From NCBI GenBank assembly GCA_003344405.1, contig NOWV01000237.1, positions 1 to 64,000 of the forward strand: 64,000 nucleotides of DNA, in the 5' to 3' direction. Under the pieces are notes generated by a model. That model ran no database searches, had not been told where the DNA came from, and saw only the letters and a list, made by a program, of their open reading frames with translations. A program made the translations under genes and the position numbers. Of the stretch, positions 38,658-51,200 are shown piece after piece; the first letter of the stretch is position 1, and every line of letters begins with the position of its first letter. Source of the DNA: Trichoplax sp. H2. Lineage: Eukaryota > Placozoa > Uniplacotomia > Trichoplacea.

Positions 38658-39567
38658 ATATTAAAGTATTGATTATAGCAATATAATGGTCTTTCTTTCG
38701 CATATCTTGTTATGCTGTATATCGGATCGAACGAAAGCTTTCTAATTCATAATAGGTTATACAATGTAAAATACCGTATGTTTTTATATAAAAAGGTAGC
38801 AATCGTATTTATCTGCATACTACTATAAATAAAAAATTTACTATCCGATTTTTGTGTTTATCCGCAAACTCTGAAAGCTGATTAGTGGAAACTGTCAGGT
38901 GTATATATAATATACAGTTTATACGGACGGAGAGTATATTATTGCAGGCGTTAGTTTCAGCGAAGGATTTTGGAATTGTGGACGCTCGCTGGGAAGCGAA
39001 CGGGTTCAACTAGTCATATATTAAAGACTACTAGTCTATTGTAAGTGCAGAATCAGCGTGGTTATCGTTCCGAGAAGATAGCAGTAAAATATACTTTAGT
39101 AATGTCAATATAAAAATTTCTTGTATTATTGAATTCTTTTTAATCATTATGTAATGATATCTCCCAGGTTTAGTGTGAGTTTCTGTGGAACTAGTGAAAA
39201 CCCACTAACAATGTTCGTGTATGGAGACTTGTTATCGTATGTTACGCGATATGTTCAGAGTTCTCATGCCGTCTTCAAAAGTTGTAGGAATTTCTAAGTT
39301 TTATCATGTCACTAATTAACATTAACCAAAACGTTTTAAAATCTTGTAGAGTATTAATAAAGTAAGAAAATCTTCAAATAATTTGCAGCGATGCAGAGTG
39401 AATGCTTTTCAAGAGATTTTAATCAAATTTTAGCGCATCTAGCTTCTAGCTAATTGATAATCATAATTGATAGATATACTGGACATACTCGTACATACAT
39501 AATTACAGCCTCAATAGGACTAGCTTTGACATTGGCTTTACTATGATTCTGTATTCAGTTTAAAATA
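38658..39567. other. convergent spacer between TERF and IDE
   Basis: 910 bp between the two stop codons. It holds the TERF poly(A) signal candidate and short open frames with no support. Nothing else is recognised. Confidence 0.5.
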
Positions 39568-42500
39568 CTAAAGTTTAGATTTCGTATCGCTATCGAAAGG
39601 TCGTACATGAGGATAGAGCGGCAGGCAGCTTTTGAACTCGCTTGGATTTTTAATGAGGATATGCTGAAATATTCAATACATGAAGTTTGTCAATGAGAAT
39701 AATGTATCTTAACGATATTAAATAATAAAGATATTAGTTACACCTAAATTGTAAAAAATGCAAACTATATTTGATCAAATTCCATATTAATTCATGACTT
39801 CCAAATCCTAACATGTACGCAGCCACGGAATAATGACAAAAATATTTCATTCAAATACTTACATTTTCATTTGAGTTACTATCTGTTGCATCTTCTGATA
39901 ATGTATTCGTAGCTGTGTTATCAATTATTATAATTGGAAATTAAGATATATTGCATAAAGAAAAATGAACATATGCCGATTTACCTGCAACTTTCCTAGA
40001 CACGACTCTAACGCTCAATTTCTTACGCTTAGGAGCGTCTTTTTCAATCAAATCCTTTTAAATGTTGAACAATAAATAAGATAAATGCAAACGATTCTAT
40101 ATCTATCTATAAGTGTTGAATTTACTGACAATGAACCATAGGATAACTGAATTTATCGATTTTACCATGTAAAATTGGAGCAGTTCAGTTTTATTGACGG
40201 TCTTCAAGTAATTAATCTCGATATTGTCTGAAAGTATTGAAACAAATCGCAATATTATCTTTAGTAGAGCAAATAAAAATGTGAACGATACACAGTATAA
40301 AGGCTTATGTTTAGCAAAGTGGAACCTCGATCAAAGTTATATTGTCTGCTAACTATCTCCGAAAAATATCGGTGGCATTCCTCATTCAATTTTTTAGGTT
40401 TTTCAGATTTTCTAATAATTAAAGCATTCAGGTGCTTTCGAAAATTCTCTTCTGTTAATAATTCCAAGTGTTCCTAATGTAATTACAGTATACGTAATGA
40501 TAATGTGACAATTGGTAACGATTTTAGCCTCATACATAGCATGAAGATAGCGTCTACCTTCATTGATACCATGAACGCCTCGATCCTTGATTCAACAAAT
40601 GCGGGATTATGATCAGATTGCACAAGAACCCTTAATCCCTGTAATACAGTACACATATTTTATTTACAAAAAGGAACGCGTCATTGGTAATTTAAATTAT
40701 CATCGAAGCATTATAAAATATTTACTTGTGCGCCATGCGCTCTTCTCACTCCGCTAAATACGATATATCCTATTTAGCAAAACATAATTGTTCAAATGAA
40801 GGCGATACTATTATTAATAATAACGTAGAAAACATCTTAAGACATACCTAATTGTTCTTTTGTTCGCAGGATGTCAAAGCAAGGTTCGTTTATCACTTGA
40901 CAAAATAATTCGATGAGAGAATTGGTGGTAGTGCTTTGTAATCCGTACTAAACATGGTCGTATGGAATAATGCTGTTAATATCCTTGTAAATTTTTACTT
41001 TATTTTTTTATCATTATCTGGTAAAGTGTGATCGTTTTACCTGGTAGTAGACTTCGATACATGATGATGGATGTACATCATTGACTACCTCGAATAAATA
41101 GCTGCAACCTGTGAAATAATATAATACAGAAATCATAAGCCCTTATTCTATGCGAATACTTCAAGAAAATTTTACAAGTATAGTAGAAAGGTAATAATGA
41201 AGTTTATGTACCATCTTGAAGCTGAATTTGTCTATGTTTCATACGTTGGGATGGTAGTAATGCTTTAGTTCCCGCACAATCACGAAAGACTGAACATACT
41301 AAAGTACTAATTTCAATCGCTTCCTGCCAAATTTACAAAGGGGATTTCTTTAAATTTGACGATATAATAATAATGACTATGAAGAAACGCGCTAAGTAAG
41401 TACTTTATTAATACCTCCTGTGTTAAATTTCCCATCAATAATGCTTCAATATAAAGTCTTGAAAGAAATAAAGGTATAAAGGCTTGTACTTGTTCACAAG
41501 ATATATCTAAGGTAAATACAGTATTTGGTAAATAGCTTTATTATGAGAACAATTACTGTCAATCGTAAAAGTATCTTACCATCTAATGCATCTGACAGGT
41601 CGTCATTTGTCCAAAAGGTGTCTTCCAGTAAATAATTGACATAATAAGCGGCGTGCATATACGGTTTCTCCGCTTTAAAATTAAGCAGTTGTCGTTTGTA
41701 CTAGTTGAGAAAGTGATCGCCAGTTGAGTAGCGAGTATCGCTTACGTGATCTTATGAAATTTTAAATTTACAGGCATAAAATTTTTTCACATATTTTGAA
41801 AAATGTTTACCTCATTTTTGATAATAAGGAAACGTTTTGGATCAATCTTGAATTGGGCAACTTCATTCAATATTTTTGAAAGTAATACTTTTTGTTTATC
41901 GTTATATCCTCTTATAATTAACTGAGGAGGAGAGAAATATCTTAAATATCCGTGTGATCTTCGTCAATAATGATGCCTTGATAATTTCTAATATTTACCT
42001 GAATACCATAAAATGTTGCATGTAAAATATAGCTAATTCCAGCAATTTCAGCATCATATGCAAACTCGTTTAAGGAATCCATTACCAGAGTTACAAATAA
42101 TCTTGTCATGTTAAAATGAGCTGGATCTACGTAGGTAAAAGGGCTAACATATGTACGTAGATAATAAACAAATATTATACTCAGGTTTTTCGAACGAACT
42201 TAAGTTATTCATATGCCGTAATTGCACTGTATAAATACAAAGCTAATGTATAGTAACCTTGTAATGTCGAAGCAAAAGCAAGCTTTTGGAAGGAAGAAAG
42301 AATTGTCTTGTTTAAACCATGTCTTCGAAAGAGAATCCTCCTAAATGTACGAGTAATTGCTCGCATGTGAGTATATTACTTATTTAAGTCCAAGAAATGT
42401 AATAAAATACCAACATAACGAAGATTAAAAGCATGTTCAATTAGCTCACATACCTTGATGATAGTGGGGTATTGGGTTGGCTAAAACAAACAAGTGTAAA

Positions 42501-45500
42501 TTAGATTGGATCAGCTATTTAATTAAAAGATCTAATAGCTTACTTTATCGCTAGATTTCTTAATATCAAAGTCGGTAGGAATAAATTCATTACGCCTTGG
42601 CAAATTTAAGCCGTCAGTTTCTCCAACTTCAGCCCAGCTCTAAATTTAATCATCGAAAATGTTATTTGTAAGTTTCGCTGATAGACTTGACTTGTACATG
42701 CTATTCATATACCGTAGCATATAATTTTTGCTTTATTTCATGAACTGTACATCATATATAAATCGTATGCTATAATAATATTCATTAGCATGAATATTAT
42801 TTATAAGAGTAAACTGGTAATTCTTTCACCTGGATTAAATCGAGTGGTATTTTTTCCTCTTTGTATCGGGTTCCGTACCACTCTTCTGTCTTATCTGCTA
42901 TATCTTCGAATTTTGGGGAAATCACAAAAAGCCTATATATCAGATATTTAAGCATAAATATGATACTTTGGTTATGAATGTAAAAAATCACCATCTTAAT
43001 GAAGAACATATTATAATATCGAAGTCTCTTTACCTAAACGACTCTGGACGTAAATGGTCTAACACTTCTTTTATTATGTCAGGAGAATATGATTGCATAA
43101 GAAACTGAGCACATAATACTTCTTCTAAAGGATATTTCTATAAACGTTAAATTATTATTTAGTTATTAATAGTAAAATTTGATATGCCTTAAGAAAATTT
43201 TAAGAAACATTTCATCAAATAATTTATCATTCATTGGCTGTCTTTACTTGCAAAGACGAGGCTAAATAAACTGCGTAGCCCTGAGGACGTTCCCTATCCT
43301 TAAAGCGAAAATTCATTTCTCCAAGATTCTGTATCGAATTAATGTAAAAATGATATTACTTAGAATTATTTTATTGTAAAGAAGGCACCAAAGTGCGTGT
43401 TAATGAAAGTTATTAGTTATTCGTAGAAAACTTTACTTGGCATTCTGTAAATATCCATTCTTGTGGACCAGAATTTCTTAATAACGTCAAATACTGGAAT
43501 ATGTAGGAGATTATTTCGTTCAAATGATCTAGTAATCAAGAAATAATCAATCAATAATTTCTTTTCAGTTAGAAGCAGTTTTGCTGTTGTACAAGATCTT
43601 ACTAAATCCCTCCTCTGTAAGTTTGCAGCTTATCATAAAGAACATGAATCCTTTTGCTCCATGTTTGGCTCCTGCTTGTAACGTATTAATCCAGCCTATT
43701 TATTGCAACAATAATGCTTAAAACATTTTTGCTGCAAAATATGCTTATATAATTGTGCTAAGATAGATTCGTTAGAATTATAAGTTTTGCTTGCTAATTG
43801 ATAATTATAGTTAGTAAGATTAATTAATTAACCTTTAGATTTGAGCAAAGATAATAAGCTGCCAGAACCTTCATGACCAACTAAATGAGCAATGTAGTGG
43901 CAAGGCTATAATAGGAGCAAGATAATTAATTATGGAAAGTAATTAAAACCTCATTTACCATTTTTAAATCTTATAATCCTTAACGCATTATACTCAATCA
44001 TTCCCATAAGCACGATAATTTAGTCGTCCATTTTACAGTATTACCTTTGATGTATAATGTTCAGACATATCCGGTAAGGGGAACAGAAGCTCTATAATAG
44101 GTGTATCTTTAATCGGCACAACACAAAACTTCGTCTAAAAATTTTCGAGAATGAATCTTATTTAAATCTATTTAATTAGGACAGCATTCAGAGTAGTAAG
44201 AATTTTAGCCTTTGTACAATTTAATTTAGTTTAAACCTGTAATTCATCAGCACCGTACGGATGATCGTTAAATTCCGGTTTTAAGATATTTTTATCGACA
44301 ATTGAACTAAAACATTCGATTGCTATTTTTGATAAATCATCTAAAGATTCTAAAAGTTAAATAAAAGATATCATAATAGATTTATCTTTCAATAATTATT
44401 TACTTGTACGTAATTTTGCGTAATATGAGAAATAAGGTTCAAATTTCAGTTTAACATCTAATTAAGATACCTTTACTAACAATAGCCAAAGTCATTAAAT
44501 TAGCGGAATAGTATTGAGAGTGAAATTTCAACAGCTCTTCCCTGACGTCAATCTTCTTTTCAAGTGCTCGTGTGCCAAGGGTATATAAATTGCCTATGCA
44601 ACGTTAAATAGGTAAAATAACTGAATAAATACTACGAATTGATGTTATTTTTCTCGATATAAGAACTAAAGGCAAAGGACGTCAGTTGATGACATCCGCA
44701 AGCAATACATATCGAAAGAAATTGCAATAAGATAATATATAGACGTACTACAGTATTTATTGCCGTTACTGATCAAATGGGTTGAGTTACTTGCATACGC
44801 TTAAGTATATAATACACCTGTTCTCATTACATATCGAAAGAAATTGCAATAAGATAATATATAGACGTACTACAGTATCTATTGCCGTTACTGATCAAAT
44901 GGGTTGAGGTACTTGCATACGCTTAAGTATATAACGCACCTGTTCCAAATTTTGAGAAAGGATGAGATGGCTTGCATGTAGATTTATCTAGCTGAGATAA
45001 GCGCCATAAATCGCTCTTTTTATTATTGTCATTTTCTGCAATTATATATAATTAATTGATTAATAAGGAATTCTTTATAGTCAACTGAATCATTATAGTT
45101 ACAGTATATAGTGGTATGCGTCAACGAAAACCGTAGCATTTTCGTTCACTTTCGTAAAGCATCCAAGATAGGCGAATTAATACGTTGTACCTGAATTGAT
45201 CGCTTTGACTTCTCGATCTTTTGAGTCAGCATTGAATAATGGAGCGATAAAGAATTGTGAAAATCTATATACATGAAAAATTTTTTATAACAAATTTTAG
45301 CCTAAATAAAACAAGTATAGACATATGCACTCTTTGATTGCGGTATAACCTATCCAATGCTTCCTGTAAATATTGTGTCGCAACTTCAAAGTAGTAGTTA
45401 GTATGCTCGGCTGAAGTGAAAGCATTGGATGAGCCACTGTGCTCGCTTAAAAACTATGAAGAGAAATTAAGTCATTATGAATAAATATGAACTGAACACG

Positions 45501-47066
45501 TCTACCTTTATGAAGGGAAAATGTTTAGTCGTATGAGAATAATACCTGTGAGAAACCGTTTTCCAATGGATACTAGGCATTGTATTGGAAATTATAAATG
45601 GTAGTATTAGTGATTATATTCGAAAATTATACGATCAATGTTTATTATTGCCAATGACGTTGACTATAATCCGATTGCAGTCAGATTGTGCAATACTGTA
45701 CGCATAGCATGACTAAAAGTAGTTTGGTAATGGGGCAAGCAACGGTAAATCAATCTTGGTGGTATAGCAGTGTACCAGATAAATAGTGACAGTACAGTAT
45801 AGCAATTTTCATAGGAGACGTAATGTCGTGTCGATATTTTTGTTCAATAAATACGTAGTTTGTAGCTTAATAGACCACCATGCAGACGAAGATTGTTCAT
45901 TTAGATTAGCTAGTCTTATTGATAAAGATAACACATTACATGTAGTACAGTATAAAGAAAGCAAATGGTACGGAAGTGAATGTTGCCAATTCTTAGGGCA
46001 ATTTTAGTATTATGTCGATTGGTATCCACCCATGGATTCTATTAAACATCACAACATTGTAAAATATTACCTTTTCTGTACCGAGGAAAAGCATATGCTC
46101 GCAAAAGTGGGCTAATCCAGGTAGTTCTGGAGGATCCATTAAATGACCTGCATATCAAAGAAGATTTCAGTATACTGTACACTGTACAGTACGGTATGGA
46201 CTGGTATTTCCATACTCTACTTTAATATGATTAACGACAAGAAAAATATACTTTCCAATTACATATCGTCTAATTAAGGATACGATGCTGTTCATCGTTT
46301 TGGTGCGAGCGTGTCTGTGTGCATGTAATATAGACTCTACAATCTACATTTGTATTTCTACACCTAAATTGGAAATATATTTGGAGCATTGAAAGTAGAT
46401 CACATTCATCAAACCATCATTACACCCATGATACCATTGGTTGACAACAAGTACGAGTACAGTACTGTATATTGGTCATGCAAGTAGCATTGACAATCAT
46501 TGTCCAAGTTAATTAAAGTAATGATGTACATGATGTATAGTGTTCATTCTGAAGCGAAAGAATACAGTATTATATTTTTTTTTGTTTTTTTTTTAGGATG
46601 GATTGAAGAGCAGTTTTTAAAGAATAACAGGGAAGATTTGGTAGTCGTCTACAGCTAATTTTATCCTCGATGTCTTTCAATGATGATCGAGATTGAAGAC
46701 TACAGTCTCCATCAACCATTGAAGTTTACGTCAACTACTGTTCAGATCTATGTGCTCTCCACTCATTTTATTCAGCTATCAGGGTCGAAAGGATGGAATA
46801 TATATATGTCAATTCAATCAGAAAACTGACCAGACTGTGATACTAGCATGACTGTATGAAAATAAAAATAAAAATTTTTTAAAATTCAATATCCAACCTA
46901 TGTGAACATCCAACGATGCAGCTGCCTTGTCAGCTTTATCATCTTGTACTAAGATGACCTTGATATGATTGCTTAATTGCAAGCTACGGTATAATCGTTT
47001 ATCCTCCGCAGAACGAATGATATTATCACTGGCTCGAAGTACTCGAGGATCAATCACCTTTTCCAT
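39568..47066 (-). CDS. IDE: insulin-degrading enzyme (insulysin), M16A metallopeptidase
   Basis: Zinc peptidase that degrades insulin-size peptides inside a closed chamber. Exons 5' to 3': 46898-47066, 46071-46147, 45546-45572, 45350-45453, 45191-45264, 44940-45035, 44471-44593, 44237-44349, 44045-44134, 43833-43905, 43603-43695, 43437-43528, 43248-43328, 43034-43137, 42830-42932, 42544-42639, 42454-42480, 42258-42340, 41999-42143, 41811-41921, 41580-41700, 41415-41506, 41212-41323, 41041-41108, 40848-40947, 40726-40769, 40558-40638, 40326-40473, 40166-40227, 39985-40054, 39863-39912, 39568-39663. Phases agree; 974 aa, matching human IDE from Met42 (978). Inverted zinc motif HFCEH at 70-74 and third ligand Glu151, 77 residues on as in human. 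FF.APLF.....[25 protein letters not shown] (substrate-binding Arg and Tyr) and RQYNFDR are present. The C-terminus is SKL. Two exons are only 27 nt. The ATG at 47066 sits in ACCATGG; a good acceptor just upstream (AG at about 47092) leaves room for a further 5' exon. Confidence 0.97.
44707..44945. repeat. 122-bp tandem duplication spanning an IDE splice donor
   Basis: 44707-44823 and 44829-44945 are near-identical direct copies (ACATATCGAAAGAAATTGCA ... TTAAGTATATAA.) with a 122-bp period. The right-hand copy ends in the last 6 nt of IDE exon 6 and its donor (minus strand GAACAG|GTGCGT, exon end 44940). The left-hand copy repeats this as GAACAG|GTGTAT inside the intron, a decoy donor at 44812-44817. 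Confidence 0.92.
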
Positions 47067-47159
47067 GGTTAATTTTTGGCCCTTTTTGCTCTGTAATGAT
47101 GTGAAAATTTCAAAGGCAATCAAATTTCAAAGGCAATCTCGCTAAATGCTTTGCTAAAT

Positions 47160-48240
47160 TATGAATTCAATAGACAACTGTGTTGAACTGATGAAGTGAT
47201 CGTGTTCCCCTGGAGTACGTGTGTATGTGTAGCTCGTTCCAATCCATCAATTCAACACACAACTGTGTTGAGCTGATGTATTGAATGTGTTCCACTGGAG
47301 TACGTGTGTATATGTAGCTCGTTCCCATCCATCAATTCAACACACATCTGTGTTGAGCTGATGTATTGAACGTGTTCCACTGGAGTACGTGTGTATGCGT
47401 AGTTCGTTGCCATCCATCAACACACAACTGTGTTGAGCTGATGTATTGAACGTGTTCCACTGGAGTACGTGTGTATGTGTAGTTCGTTGCCATCCATCAA
47501 CATACAACTGTGTTGAGCTGATGTACTGTGCAGTACAGTATTGAACGTGTTCCACTGGTGTACGTGTGTATGTGTAGCTCGTTCCCATCTATCAATTCAA
47601 CACACAACTGTGTTGAGCTGATGTATTGAACGTGTGCATGTGTGGTTCGTTCCCATGAATTATACTGCATGTAGGTAATCCAATGAATTCAACAGACAAC
47701 TGTATTGAGTTGAGTTATTGAACGTGTCCCACCGGAGTACGTTGGCATACGGTCGTTCCCATGAATTAATTATACTGTACAAGTGTACATACAGTATGTA
47801 GGTAATCAATGAATTCAACAGACAACTGTATCGAGTTGAGGTATTGAACGTGTTCCACCGGAGTACGTTGGCATGTGTGGTTCGTTCTCATGAATTAATT
47901 ATACTGTACACTATACAGTATGTAGATGAATTCAACAGACAACTGTATTGAGTTGATGTATTGAACGTGTTCCACTAGAGTTCGTGTCAATGTGTGGTTC
48001 GTTCCCATTAATTAATTATAATTATTATATAGGGGATTAATTATATATACGTAATCAATGAATTCAACAGACAACTGTATTGAGCTGATGTATTGATCGT
48101 GTTCCACTAGAGCACGTGTGTATGTGTCGCTCGTTGCCATCCATCAATTCAACACACAACTGTGTTGAGTTGATGGATTGAACGTGTTCCACTAGAGTAC
48201 GTGTGTATGAGTGGTTCGTTCCCCATTCATTATACTGTAA
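47160..48240. repeat. minisatellite, ~80-130-bp unit, about 11 copies
   Basis: The unit runs CAATTCAACA.ACAACTGTGTTGAG, CTGATGTATTGAACGTGTTCCAC, TGGAGTACGTGTGTATGTGT and AG.TCGTTCCCAT. The phrase TTGAG.TGATG or a close variant occurs near 47183, 47267, 47352, 47432, 47512, 47612, 47706, 47835, 47951, 48082 and 48165. Some copies gain ATTATACTGTAC-type insertions. The array begins ~100 bp upstream of the IDE start codon. Open frames through it only translate the repeat. Confidence 0.93.
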
Positions 48241-51200
48241 GTAATTATTCTCAAGCGCTGAACTACTAACAAAGCCCCTGGCCAGGAAAAGCTTTTGTTT
48301 GAGTTTGGAGACTAGTTTCAGTATGACTACAGTATAGTAGACGGCCAGGGAAATCCTCTACCAAGGTGAACTACACCGCAATTTGCAGCTTACAAGTGTC
48401 ATAGTAGACCGGAATTCTATACGATACCCTATAATATGTAGTAATGTACTGGATACACGATAGCGACTATTCTCAGCGATCACTCAATCAACGATAGTCC
48501 AAATTTTCCACATGTCCTTTCAACGATTATTACGACGGATAATTTTGAAAATTTGCCATTAGATAGTACACATTTTCGACATGTCTGTAGCAATTCTCCA
48601 TATGCAATACATGAAGAATTATATAGCACTCGCATACCATTTCTCTTGCTTCGGTATAACGTTTATATTCGGTTATTATTGTTAAAGTTTGCCATTCACA
48701 AAAAATGGGAAAAATGGAGTACCGTAAAAATAAAAATAATAAAAACAATGTACAACATTGGATCCATGTACAGTATGTAGATTTCTAAATAGTTGAAAAA
48801 ATTTCTTCCTCTGCAGTAGATGAATTCGCCCTCTTACAGCGCTCATGCAGTATTAAATTGGCTAGTAGCGTATTAAAGGAGGAAATTAGCTTATATCAAA
48901 AATCAATTAAAGCATTGAATTTTGCAGTATCTCAATAAACTTGCAGAGACTTTATGTAATTGTTGCAAAAACTCTTCGTGACTACAGGTGATACATTAGC
49001 AATCAACGACTTTGTTCAGTATTGACTCTTCAATTTTGCTTGAATTGACTTTGTTGCTAGAATTATCGCTACGTATAAATTGAGCGCCTAGGTATTAAAG
49101 TGTAAAATAGCCTGGTCTTCATATTTATTTGCATATTCAACTCAAATGATAGCCAAACCACTCAAATTAGTGATAAGTTGAGCATGAAAGCATCAAAAAT
49201 GTGGCTTCGATAATTATAGGATAATGGATCTACTAGTCAAGCTGAAGCTGTAATGTAATATAGTAGTTTATAATTCTTATGCTTTTTCTACTCAGGAAGT
49301 GAATAGTTTTTAACGCATCAAAGTGTAGACTTTAATTTATTGTTAAACATTTTATGTACCATTAATTCTGCATGATATTCATGTCATGTTGCTTGCCAGT
49401 GCTATAAAACGCATTGTAGGTAGATGATAGCTTCAAACGTAAGATTCTTATTTTACGCCAACATCGACTTGAAGAAGGAAGGTATCACTCTTCATAATTC
49501 ATATAGGCATATTTCGATTCTTGTATTCAGATGCTTTCATAAAGTTAATTAAATTACACAGCAGGTGCCAAGAGTTGAAAGGAATTACAGGTCTATATCC
49601 CCATTTTTATTATTATATAATTATAATTATGTTAATCACCTCAGTGGGATTGCCTAAACTACTGTAAATTTCCCTTAAATGCAACGGGAATTTCGGTTTG
49701 TGCAAATTTAAAATTTGACTGTAGATACATTAATAGTATCTATCGTGAATTTGCTACGTAAATTTACCCTATGTGCGTTTCATTCTCATCGTTGCTTGGC
49801 AGTAATTTCTATCGACGTTCGCAATTGGATTTTATACAAAATTGTTATTGTTTATTAAGTTTACCGACTTTAAAGATGCAGGGTATATTACAGTATGCGT
49901 ACATCGCGGATGCAGATCTTGCATTCTATGCTTTCTCCATAGCAAGTAGCTTTTATCAATGGCTCGGTTAAATCCGTCTTAAACGTCGTGTACTGAAATT
50001 GAACAGAATTCTGTATTAAGGGATGGATGCTGTATTTTGTAATAAATAAAATAAGCAAAGCTTTCAGCATGCACAGCTTTGTAAATTATTGCTGAACAAA
50101 TAATAACTTTCCAATGATCAACAATATACTGTACTTATAGAGTAAACCATGTCTAGAGAGTGTTATGCATGCAAGAATACAGTAGCCTGTTGTACTGCAC
50201 CTAATGTGTTTGTCATAAGAGAAAGTAATGAATTACTAAGATAAGGATATAATACGTTATTACGGTTATACTATTTAAATGCAGTAAATCCTAAATAAAT
50301 AGAGATTTTTAGTAAGTTTACTAGGCGGAGTGCATCAAAGTCCCTCGTGCCAACGTTAAAGACTAAGAGTAGAAACATAACGGAGAGTAGATGCAGGCAA
50401 ATATCTACAGCATAAGAATGCGTCATAATCGCTTAATATCGCTAGGTAGATATCTTTACTCAGCCACTGCTATAAAAATAAGACCTTGTTTTTTTTATAG
50501 TCTATGAAATTACTAAATACAACAGCACTTCCGCAAGCGGAGGAATTATGTAAAGAGACTGATTAAAATGAAGTATACTGTATATTGTAAACTAGTGTAC
50601 AATATAGCGAATACATTGACATTTAAATTTGATATGCGTGCCAACGATTTATCATTGAAAGCGAATAATAACTGTAAGTCTCAATCGTGGTGAGCCAGGA
50701 TTGAGACAACTACATCTAACGGCATACTAAGAGTTAGTACTAGCCTCATATATACAGTACTGTAAGCCTTATCCTGATTACAGTTCTACAAAATCATTCT
50801 TTGCGACTCTTTCTGACTAACTATCAGCATGATTGCCCTCCTAATCATGCTCCTTCCTTTATCCTTAACCTATCTCAATAATCGTCTGTAATTGGTTATC
50901 ATGGTCAGTAACAAGATAAGATAGTTAACGTACAGTATACTGTATGCTGTTACAATAATTACTTAATGCTAATTTTTGAACTTTAAAATTGTGCATTTTG
51001 CTCTTCAGTTACAGTTTACGACTATAGATTAATTATCGGATGTAATTTATGCAGTGGCTACAGATATGCAGCAATCGTAAAATTGATGCCGGTATAATCA
51101 TGAACTCAAGATGTTATCAAGCATCTTTCATCCGAGTATTCTCATTGACGCCTATCTACGTACCACTTAAGGAAGGCTACTGATACGAAGTTTGAGAGTG

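Noticed and set aside
47337-47588. 83-codon open frame on the minus strand with internal protein repeats
   Set aside because: It is only the translation of the minisatellite unit.
50678-50707. Hairpin with 9-bp stem and 11-nt loop
   Set aside because: Short and isolated; such hairpins are expected by chance in this much AT-rich DNA and it lacks miRNA precursor features.
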